Under the pieces are notes generated by a model that ran no database searches, was not told where the DNA came from, and worked only from the letters and a program-made list of their open reading frames with translations. The position numbers were made by a program, and so were the translations under genes. 19,895 bases of DNA from Treponema sp. (GTDB lineage Bacteria; Spirochaetota; Spirochaetia; Treponematales; Breznakiellaceae), in NCBI GenBank assembly GCA_031268245.1, contig JAIRXN010000005.1:1-19895 (forward strand). Direction: 5' to 3'. This document shows, in pieces, positions 14,097 through 19,895 of this stretch; within the stretch, counting starts at the first letter, position 1, and the number at the start of each line of letters is the position of its first letter.

Positions 14097-16069
14097 GTAT
14101 AAAAACCGCAGGTTTCTGCAAACCGCTCGCGAACATCTTTTGTATAGTTCTTATGGGGCTTTCTTTTCTCTCTCATGTGTATCTTAACCATTTGGGTATG
14201 GAAAAGATTCTGGCCCCCATTCACATCAACGTGGAAATCCTGAAAAGCCATGCTCCCGCCGTTTCCATTGCCGCCAACGATCAGCGGCTCTATTACCCCA
14301 AACCTACCGGCTACAACGATCTTGAACATACCGTTCTGCACCAGAAGATTCCGGAAGATACCTGGATACAGGCGCTTTTTCTCCGTCTTCCCGCCGGGGA
14401 GTCTGCGGAAACCATTGACGCCATTGACAATCTCAGTGTTTTTATCGGGAGCAAGGTTTTTTATTATTCAGCGGAAGATATCAGGAATTTTGAAAGCTCC
14501 GGTGAAGACGGTTACCGGCTTTTAAGGCTGCCTGCCATATACCAAAAAACCCTGCTCAAGGACTGGGTAAACTGGTACGGCTATTACAATTTTTTTGTCA
14601 GGGTTTTGTGCGATCTTTTGTTTTTTCCGGTAAAGTATCTCTTTGTGTATCTGTTTCTCGCCCTTCTTGCGCTGCTCAACAGGGATAGAATCGCTGTCAT
14701 GTACAAAAAGGCGGCGGCAGGAAGGTATGCCGAAGTCTTTATAGTTATTCTGATAGCGCTTTTCGGCTTTATGCTGAGGATAAACGGTTTTGTGCGATAT
14801 TCCGCCTGGTATGACGAACTTAATCAGGTTTGTACCGCATCAAGCCCCCATATACCGCTTTTGAATATTTTTAGTGATCCGGGGAATCCGCCATTCTACT
14901 TTTTGCTTCTCCGTCTCTGGTTTGCGCTCTCGGGCTGGACGGAAGAAAGCGGAAGACTGCTTTCCGTGCTGCTGGGTACCGCGGCTATTCTTTCAATGTA
15001 CCTTTTTGTCAGGGCCTTTGCGGGCAAAGGGGCCGCACTTTTGGCAGCCCTGTTCAACGCCGCCAGCACCCACCTTGCCGGCTACTCGCAGGAGATACGC
15101 TGCTATATCCTTTTGATTTTTCTCGTCCCCCTTACTTCTTATTTCTTCCTCAGGCTTCTGAAAAACGGCGGCGCCGTCAATGCCGCGGCATATACCATCC
15201 TGGGAATTTTTGTTGCCAATACCCATTATTTCGGGGTCATATTCATAATGGCCAATTTTGCTTTCTATGTATTATACATGTTAAAAGACCGGGAGCATGG
15301 AAAGAAAAAGATCCTCTTCTTTCTCCTTGAGAATATTGTGATAGGCATTTCTTTCGTGCCTTACTTTCTCCTTACTTCCCTCAATCAGGCTCTGCTGGAC
15401 ACGGGCTTCAACACCCAGATCAGTAAGCCTACTCTTGAGTTTTATATTGCCTTTCTCTGTATTGCAGGCTTTCTGCTGCTGTTTCTGTATTTCAAAAAAA
15501 CCGGAACCCCGCTGTTTGTGGGAGAAGGCGGGGAGCAAACCCTGTTCTTTGACTATACGCTCGTTACTCCGGCATTTATATTTTTGATTGCCTTTGTTTT
15601 TTCATTCTTCAGGCCCATCATTTCCTGGAAGTACCTCGTTGTGTGCCTGCCTTTTATTATGATTGCCGTTAGCCTCGCGGGTACGGATTTTGTTTTCCGC
15701 AGGAAGCTCGTGATCCCGGGCATCGTACTTTCTTATGCCTTCCTGATTGTTCTGTCTCAGGCGGAACCGGGAGGGAATTATGATGTGTATAAAGCCAATC
15801 AAATCTATATTACCTCCGATGTTGAAGCGCATCCGCAAAGATCCGCAAGCCTGATCGGGAAACCTGAGTATATTGATTTTTACCGGCTTCCCCGTTTTCC
15901 TTTATATACGAAAGACGGCAGGGATGACATTGTCTATATCAATCCGGTTTATGCCGATGAACAGGAAACCTATGAGATACTGGCCCGTTCTTCCCTCAAC
16001 GGTTCCGGTCTGCTCAAGATTATCTCCGATGACAGACGGGTGATCTTCAAGAAGTTCCTCCGGCGATAG
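14093..16069 (+). CDS. GT-C membrane glycosyltransferase (PMT/ArnT-like)
   Basis: The 658-residue protein has about a dozen membrane segments. RINGFVRYSAWYDELNQ (229-245) carries the D241-E242 pair at the position of the catalytic acid in the first periplasmic loop of GT-C enzymes. DPGNPPFYFLLLRLW (262-276) matches the HPPLYFLLLHLW-type motif of PMT/ArnT proteins. Such enzymes use polyprenyl-phosphate sugars outside the inner membrane to modify proteins, lipids or glycans. One feature is odd: after a first membrane segment (about 12-30) comes a soluble, strand-rich region of about 130 residues (35-165) before the core, probably periplasmic. The polar C-terminal tail (about 560-658) is also soluble. 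It is translationally coupled to the DPM1-like gene. The acceptor is unknown. Confidence 0.85.
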   Translation: MSIKTAGFCKPLANIFCIVLMGLSFLSHVYLNHLGMEKILAPIHINVEILKSHAPAVSIAANDQRLYYPKPTGYNDLEHTVLHQKIPEDTWIQALFLRLPAGESAETIDAIDNLSVFIGSKVFYYSAEDIRNFESSGEDGYRLLRLPAIYQKTLLKDWVNWYGYYNFFVRVLCDLLFFPVKYLFVYLFLALLALLNRDRIAVMYKKAAAGRYAEVFIVILIALFGFMLRINGFVRYSAWYDELNQVCTASSPHIPLLNIFSDPGNPPFYFLLLRLWFALSGWTEESGRLLSVLLGTAAILSMYLFVRAFAGKGAALLAALFNAASTHLAGYSQEIRCYILLIFLVPLTSYFFLRLLKNGGAVNAAAYTILGIFVANTHYFGVIFIMANFAFYVLYMLKDREHGKKKILFFLLENIVIGISFVPYFLLTSLNQALLDTGFNTQISKPTLEFYIAFLCIAGFLLLFLYFKKTGTPLFVGEGGEQTLFFDYTLVTPAFIFLIAFVFSFFRPIISWKYLVVCLPFIMIAVSLAGTDFVFRRKLVIPGIVLSYAFLIVLSQAEPGGNYDVYKANQIYITSDVEAHPQRSASLIGKPEYIDFYRLPRFPLYTKDGRDDIVYINPVYADEQETYEILARSSLNGSGLLKIISDDRRVIFKKFLRR

Positions 16070-16082
16070 AAACGGTTTTTTC

Positions 16083-16110
16083 TTGCATTTTCCAAGGTTT
16101 GTAGTATAAT
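16083..16110 (+). promoter_or_regulatory. Promoter of the glutamate-synthase-like gene
   Basis: TTGCAT (16083-16088), 16 bases, then a perfect TATAAT (16105-16110). The predicted start is near 16117, 41 bases before the ATG, leaving room for AAAGGAG at 16145-16151. Confidence 0.6.
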
Positions 16111-16157
16111 AACTTTTCAATGTGTAAAAGAAGATTAAACACTTAAAGGAGTAGACT

Positions 16158-17750
16158 ATGAATCTACAGCGTCCCAACGGCAACGATGCGACAAGAAGCG
16201 CAAATCGTTCCCACAGTGTAGTCCCTTCAAGCGGACTGTGTTCCCGCTGCATCGACGGATGCAAGGGAAACTGCGAAATTTTCAAGGCTTCCTACCGGGG
16301 CCGGGAACTGATCTATCCGGGGCCATTCGGAGAGATAACTGCCGGGGGAGACAAGGATTACCCTGTCGATTATTCCCACCTCAACATTCAGGGTTACGCG
16401 CAGGGAGCCGAAGGTCTTCCTGCCGGTATCCCCGCCGATCCGGATCATGCCCGTTTCCCGCTGGTGGATACGGAAACCGAATACGGCTGGGACAAAAAAG
16501 TCAGGATGAGCATGCCCGTCTTTACCGGGGCTTTGGGTTCTACGGAAATAGCCCGCAAGAACTGGGAGCACTTTGCCGTCGGCGCGGCCCTGTCGGGGGT
16601 TACCATCGTCTGCGGGGAAAATGTATGCGGCATCGATCCCGCACTGGAACTTTCCGCCTCGAAAAAAGTTACCAAGGCGCCGGATATGGATCGGCGTATT
16701 GAGGCCTACAGGAAGTACCATTCCGGCAAGGGGGAGATCCTCATACAGATGAACGTGGAGGATACCAATCTGGGAGTAGCGGAATACATCATCGAAAAAC
16801 ACAAGATCGAAACCATAGAGTTGAAGTGGGGACAGGGAGCCAAGTGTATCGGCGGGGAAATAAAGGTGGCCCAATTGGAACGGGCGCTGGAACTGCAGCG
16901 CCGGGGTTATATTGTTACCCCCGATCCTTCAGACCCCATTATTCAGGCATCCTACAAGGATGGGGCAATCAGGGAATTTGAACGCCACAGCCGCCTGGGC
17001 TTTGTTACCGAGGAAAGTTTCATGAAGGAGGTCGAGCGCCTCCGGAACCTGGGCTACAAACGCATCACCCTGAAGACGGGAGCCTACAGTCTTAAGGAGC
17101 TTGCAATGGCTCTCAAGTACTGTTCCAGGGCAAAGATCGACCTCCTCACTATTGACGGCGCATCGGGAGGCACAGGCATGAGCCCCTGGCGCATGATGGA
17201 AGAGTGGGGCGTTCCCTCCCTCTACCTCCACGCTGCGGCCTGGGAGTACGCCTCGATCCTGGCGGCCCAGGGGGAACGTGTGCCGGATCTGGCCTTTGCC
17301 GGCGGATTCAGTTCGGAAGACGGCATCTTCAAGGCCCTGGCCCTGGGAGCCCCCTATGTGAAGGCGGTCTGCATGGGGCGGGCCCTGATGATTCCCGGCA
17401 TGGCCGGTAAAAACATTGCCCAGTGGATCAAGGACGGCGCTTTACCCAAGAATGTGTCCGAATATGGGCAAAAACCGGAGGAGATCTTTGTCAATTATGA
17501 AAAGGTAAAGGATATGGTCGGAGCTGCGGAAATCAAAAATATCCCGCTGGGGGCCGTCGGCATATATAGTTATGCGGATAAACTCAAGGTAGGACTCCAG
17601 CAGCTTATGGCCGGCGCCCGGCGCTTCAATCTTTCCGTGATCAGCCGGAAAGATCTCATGTCCCTCACCGAAGAGTGCAGCAAGGTTACGGGGATACCCT
17701 ACCTTATGGACTGTTACCGGGACGAGGCACTCAAGATCCTGAAAGGTTAA
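16158..17750 (+). CDS. Standalone FMN-binding glutamate-synthase-type protein with N-terminal Cys motif
   Basis: The start is ATG 16158, six bases after AAAGGAG. The 530-residue protein matches the FMN/synthase domain of the glutamate synthase large subunit: MSMPVFTGALGSTEI, LIQMNVEDTNLGV, IELKWGQGAKCIGGEIK, LLTIDGASGGTGMSPW and FAGGFSSEDGIFKALALGA. The amidotransferase domain and the GltB C-terminal beta-helix are absent, so it is not a full GOGAT. The N-terminus carries C28-x2-C31-x3-C35-x3-C39, a likely iron-sulphur or metal site, as in the archaeal-type stand-alone proteins. It probably moves electrons to FMN and reduces an imine or similar substrate; ammonia-dependent glutamate synthesis is one option. 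It is transcribed alone from its own promoter. Confidence 0.85.
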   Translation: MNLQRPNGNDATRSANRSHSVVPSSGLCSRCIDGCKGNCEIFKASYRGRELIYPGPFGEITAGGDKDYPVDYSHLNIQGYAQGAEGLPAGIPADPDHARFPLVDTETEYGWDKKVRMSMPVFTGALGSTEIARKNWEHFAVGAALSGVTIVCGENVCGIDPALELSASKKVTKAPDMDRRIEAYRKYHSGKGEILIQMNVEDTNLGVAEYIIEKHKIETIELKWGQGAKCIGGEIKVAQLERALELQRRGYIVTPDPSDPIIQASYKDGAIREFERHSRLGFVTEESFMKEVERLRNLGYKRITLKTGAYSLKELAMALKYCSRAKIDLLTIDGASGGTGMSPWRMMEEWGVPSLYLHAAAWEYASILAAQGERVPDLAFAGGFSSEDGIFKALALGAPYVKAVCMGRALMIPGMAGKNIAQWIKDGALPKNVSEYGQKPEEIFVNYEKVKDMVGAAEIKNIPLGAVGIYSYADKLKVGLQQLMAGARRFNLSVISRKDLMSLTEECSKVTGIPYLMDCYRDEALKILKG

Positions 17751-17761
17751 GGAACTGCGCA

Positions 17762-17917
17762 GAAATAACATGACCGTTTGGTCATGTGAGGCTCTTTCAA
17801 AACTTCAGTTTTGAAAGAGCAGCCTCTAAAAAACGCGGTTTTACAGCCCGTAGGGCGAAAAACCGCAAGAGCTTCTGCAAAACTTGCCCGGGTTTTGCAA
17901 GAAGCTCATGTTATTTC
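17762..17917. repeat. 156-bp nested-hairpin element with perfect 12-bp terminal inverted repeats
   Basis: GAAATAACATGA (17762-17773) and TCATGTTATTTC (17906-17917) are exact reverse complements. Inside lie four hairpins. ACATGACC/GGTCATGT is at 17768-17787. GCTCTTTCAAAAC (17791-17803)/GTTTTGAAAGAGC (17808-17820) has outer GAG/CTC. GCGGTTTT (17835-17842)/AAAACCGC (17859-17866) has inner GCCC/GGGC. GAGCTTCTGCAAAAC (17869-17883)/GTTTTGCAAGAAGCTC (17892-17907) has one bulged base. Nearly every base can pair. It may be a MITE-like or REP-like interspersed palindrome, or a folded RNA. It contains no convincing gene; together with the promoter to its right it fills the 299-base gap. Confidence 0.8.
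17771..17784. promoter_or_regulatory. Candidate TetR-type operator, distal
   Basis: TGACC-GTTT-GGTCA is a perfect palindrome (8-bp arms when the flanks 17768-17787 are included) in the form often bound by TetR-family repressors. It lies about 220 bases before the regulator's predicted start, inside the left end of the hairpin element, so it may instead be only part of that element. Confidence 0.35.
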
Positions 17918-17970
17918 AAGTGAAAATATCTCAGTTTCTGTCGAAAATTTCAAAAAATCTGTTTTTCCTG

Positions 17971-17999
17971 TTGCCATTCTTGTTACAAGTTGTTATTGT
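17971..17999 (+). promoter_or_regulatory. Promoter of the tandem TetR regulator
   Basis: TTGCCA (17971-17976), 17 bases, then TATTGT (17994-17999). The spacer holds the palindrome CTTGT-T-ACAAG (17979-17989). The predicted start near 18006 falls within the proximal operator candidate. Confidence 0.45.
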
Positions 18000-18004
18000 A
18001 TTTG

Positions 18005-18018
18005 TTACCGAACGGTCG
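18005..18018. promoter_or_regulatory. Candidate TetR-type operator at the regulator's transcription start
   Basis: TTACCGAACGGTCG holds the core ACCG-AA-CGGT and differs from the palindrome TGACCG-NN-CGGTCA at its two ends only. It resembles the site at 17771-17784. Bound repressor here would block the regulator's own promoter (inference). Confidence 0.4.
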
Positions 18019-18049
18019 TAAACATAGTTTTGGCCTGGCGGAGAAAATA

Positions 18050-19294
18050 ATGACAAACCAGGACATAGTCAGGGCCGCCCTCAGGGTGTGGGAGCGGGAA
18101 CTTTACACGAATACCAGCCTCTCCGCGGTCGCCAGGGAACTGGGGGTGAGTAAACCCGCCCTGTACCGGCATTTTGAAAACAAGGAGGCCCTTCTCAAGG
18201 CCATGTATGGCTATTTTTTTGATGATTATGTTGCCCATGTCAAACCGGGCCTTGAGCAGGCCATGGCGGCAAAGGACATTCGGGAGAGTATGCTTGTCAT
18301 GATCCGGGTTCTGACGGATTACTTTGCCAGAAATAAAGATCTTTTTATCTTTGCCCTGATTGAGGTCTATGGTAACACGGAACAGAAAAACACAACGCTG
18401 CCCATGCGGGAACGGGGCCTGGATATGGAGGCTTTCAACGGCAATTACTCCCACATGATGAAGGAGAATCCTTCCCGAATCCAGATGATCAGCTCTACCA
18501 TCATTTTTTGGATGGCAAGTTTTCACAAAGAGGAGCGTAAACGCGGGGAAGCGCCGGGGGAAGAACAGATCCGTTCCCTTATAGTGTCGCTGGAAAAATG
18601 GATTAGCGTAGGTTTGGACTTAAACCGGGAATTGATAGACCGGATGGATTATGAAAGGCTGGAGGCCAGTGTTTCCGGCCTGAGTTTGGGGGCCATTGAT
18701 GACGGGGATCTGATCAAGGCGGTTGTCTCCGTGGTAGCCGAGGAGGGCCCTTGGAATGCATCCATGGAGATGGTGGCCCGGCGTTCGGGCCTCAGCAAGA
18801 GCGGCCTCTATGCTCATTTCAAAAATAAACAGGACATGATGCGGCAGCTTTTTATGACGGAATTCGGCCGTATTATCGCCTTTGCCGGGGAAGGCATCCG
18901 GCAGTCCGGGGTTCCCGAGGAGCAGCTCTATCTGGGGATCTGTTCCATAACAAGCTATCTGCGCCAAAGGCCCGAAATTCTTGCGGCGCTGGACTGGATA
19001 CGGACGCGCCGTCTGGATCTGGGCCGGATGGATCCTCCTCCTCCCCGTTTTTTCAATGTCTTTCGGAATATCAAGCTGTCCGTTGAGGGCTGGAGCGGTA
19101 ACAAGGTCCCCGGAGAAGCGGACGGGCTATTGGCCGATTCACCGGAAGATCTGATCAGCCAGTGGATTCTCTTTCTTATCTTGAATATGTTGATGTACCG
19201 TCCGGAAGGTATGGCCTTTGCCGATTTTCCAGACAGCAGCATCCGGGCGCTTTACCGTTTTATCACCCTTGGACTGAAGGGATATATCGAATGA
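18050..19294 (+). CDS. Tandem TetR regulator: two TetR DNA-binding domains in one chain
   Basis: The start is ATG 18050, six bases after GGAG (18040-18043); an upstream in-frame codon at 17990 lies inside the promoter. The 414-residue protein is twice the usual TetR length. The first HTH is at about residues 23-48 (SLSAVARELGVSKPALYRHF, then ENKEALL) with a helical segment to about 205. The second is at about 236-265 (MEMVARRSGLSKSGLYAHF, then KNKQDMM) with another helical segment to the end. Both recognition helices keep the SK-x-x-LY-x-HF core, so both probably bind DNA. One chain could act as a pre-formed dimer. TetR proteins usually repress efflux genes and release on binding a drug or metabolite. 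It overlaps the next frame by four bases and precedes a TolC gene. Confidence 0.88.
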   Translation: MTNQDIVRAALRVWERELYTNTSLSAVARELGVSKPALYRHFENKEALLKAMYGYFFDDYVAHVKPGLEQAMAAKDIRESMLVMIRVLTDYFARNKDLFIFALIEVYGNTEQKNTTLPMRERGLDMEAFNGNYSHMMKENPSRIQMISSTIIFWMASFHKEERKRGEAPGEEQIRSLIVSLEKWISVGLDLNRELIDRMDYERLEASVSGLSLGAIDDGDLIKAVVSVVAEEGPWNASMEMVARRSGLSKSGLYAHFKNKQDMMRQLFMTEFGRIIAFAGEGIRQSGVPEEQLYLGICSITSYLRQRPEILAALDWIRTRRLDLGRMDPPPPRFFNVFRNIKLSVEGWSGNKVPGEADGLLADSPEDLISQWILFLILNMLMYRPEGMAFADFPDSSIRALYRFITLGLKGYIE

Positions 19295-19443
19295 AAGTAA
19301 TAATGTATTATAATCGGCAACAAGCCGTAACAGGCCGCGCCTATGCGGACCTGATATTTATGGGTCACAAGACCCGGCGCCGTCCGGAAGTATTCGGTGA
19401 AATTCACGTTTCGTCCGTCCGGTGCGAAGGAGCTGTACAATGA
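19291..19443 (+). CDS. Possible 50-residue protein between regulator and TolC
   Basis: This frame starts with ATG overlapping the regulator stop (ATGA) and ends with TGA overlapping the TolC ATG (ATGA), so it exactly bridges the two genes. GAAGGG lies nine bases before its start. The product (MKVIMYYNRQQAV... ending RCEGAVQ) has no domain, signal or membrane segment that I recognise. It may be a real coupled small gene, or only a frame that carries ribosomes to the TolC start. No homology can be claimed. Confidence 0.3.
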   Translation: MKVIMYYNRQQAVTGRAYADLIFMGHKTRRRPEVFGEIHVSSVRCEGAVQ

Positions 19444-19895
19444 TGTACAAACCATGCCTGAGGAGGGGGATTTTGTCCGTCCTGCTTCTGGCTCTCCTGC
19501 CTCTGGGAGCAGTTTTTGCCCAGGAAGAGATTCAGGAAGACACTGTCCGCCGTATCGGCGTTGACGAGGCGGTAGCCCTGGCGCTTAAAAACAACCTCAG
19601 CCTGAAAAGCCAACAGGTAGAGGTGAACACCAAAAAGCGTAACAGCGATACTTCCTGGAAAAGTTTTATACCCGGTATTCAGGCCGGCGCGAGTCTCAGT
19701 GGGGATAATGAGAAAACTGTTATCCAGGGGCTGGACTTTTCAGCTTTGCCCGCATTGATACCTTTTTCGCGTGAGTCCCCCCGCTGGCATATTGCCGGAC
19801 AGATTCAGGTATCCCTGAACATCAGCGCCGCCATGTTTGAGGCGATGAAGACGCTCAGGCTGAACTATCAGGGGGGGCTCATCGGCTACGACAAG
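19440..19895 (+). CDS. TolC-family outer membrane efflux protein, 3' end outside window
   Basis: AAGGAG (19427-19432) precedes two adjacent in-frame ATGs (19440, 19443); the first has the better spacing of seven bases. The visible 152 residues begin with a basic signal peptide (CLRRG, then SVLLLALLPLGAVFA) with likely cleavage before QEE. RIGVDEAVALALKNNLSLKSQQVEV is the classic start of outer membrane efflux (OEP) domains, followed by the helical segment NTKKRNSDTSWKSFIPGIQ and a strand. These proteins form trimeric channels across the outer membrane for export pumps. Position after a TetR regulator suggests a drug or metabolite efflux operon, with adaptor and pump genes expected to the right of the window. 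Confidence 0.88.
   Translation, partial: MMYKPCLRRGILSVLLLALLPLGAVFAQEEIQEDTVRRIGVDEAVALALKNNLSLKSQQVEVNTKKRNSDTSWKSFIPGIQAGASLSGDNEKTVIQGLDFSALPALIPFSRESPRWHIAGQIQVSLNISAAMFEAMKTLRLNYQGGLIGYDK

Noticed and set aside
17990..18049. N-terminal extension of the TetR protein by 20 codons
   Set aside because: It includes the -10 and the predicted transcription start; ATG 18050 has a good ribosome binding site and gives the usual short lead into the first HTH.
17811..18050. Open frame of 79 codons in the gap before the tandem TetR gene
   Set aside because: Most of it is the hairpin element and the TetR promoter, it starts inside a stem and lacks a ribosome binding site. It may be annotated as a hypothetical protein elsewhere, but the structure explains the sequence better.
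1..19895. CRISPR array, tRNA or rRNA genes, insertion sequence transposase, prophage genes
   Set aside because: No regularly spaced direct repeats, cloverleaf or rRNA sequence, or transposase, integrase or phage structural motif was seen on either strand by eye.

Overview
The window reads as chromosome of a moderately GC-rich bacterium. The protein types look most like a gut-type treponeme (Spirochaetes): a small Gly/Asp-rich lipoprotein with a lipobox, a DUF3782-like nuclease-fold protein, a ribose-type sugar ABC operon, and a TolC gene behind a tandem TetR regulator. This taxonomic guess comes from resemblance only and no marker gene was available to test it. Genes are dense, mostly with good Shine-Dalgarno sequences, and several promoters near the sigma-70 consensus can be read. 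No rRNA, tRNA, CRISPR array or transposase gene is visible.

Layout. Bases 1-1801 hold three minus-strand genes: an acyl-ACP thioesterase cut by the window edge, a coiled-coil PD-(D/E)XK-like protein, and a small XRE regulator. A perfect 18-bp inverted repeat lies between the last two. Divergent promoters with overlapping -35 boxes (1853-1903) separate the XRE gene from a plus-strand lipoprotein gene (2054-2467). The lipoprotein gene has a structured leader and a strong terminator. A GH78 alpha-L-rhamnosidase without a signal peptide (2729-5389) converges on a tatD-dus pair on the minus strand (5440-7230).

Bases 7504-13225 form one tight operon: Gfo/Idh dehydrogenase, TIM-barrel isomerase/epimerase, two-domain sugar ABC ATPase, permease and periplasmic binding protein, closed by a terminator. 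It looks like an uptake and oxidation route for a sugar, polyol or glycoside. With a cytoplasmic rhamnosidase nearby, a rhamnoside or other plant glycoside is a reasonable guess but unproven. Next comes a coupled pair, a polyprenyl-phosphate hexose synthase (GT2) and a GT-C membrane glycosyltransferase that probably uses its lipid-linked product (13386-16069). A standalone glutamate-synthase-type FMN protein with an N-terminal four-cysteine motif follows (16158-17750).

The most unusual stretch is 17751-18049. A 156-bp block built almost wholly of nested hairpins is bounded by a perfect 12-bp inverted repeat. It sits before the promoter of a regulator with two complete TetR DNA-binding domains in one chain (18050-19294). 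Two TetR-type operator candidates lie there, one at the left edge of the block and one at the regulator's predicted transcription start. The regulator overlaps a doubtful 50-codon frame, which overlaps a TolC-type outer membrane efflux gene running off the right edge, so this is probably the start of an efflux operon.
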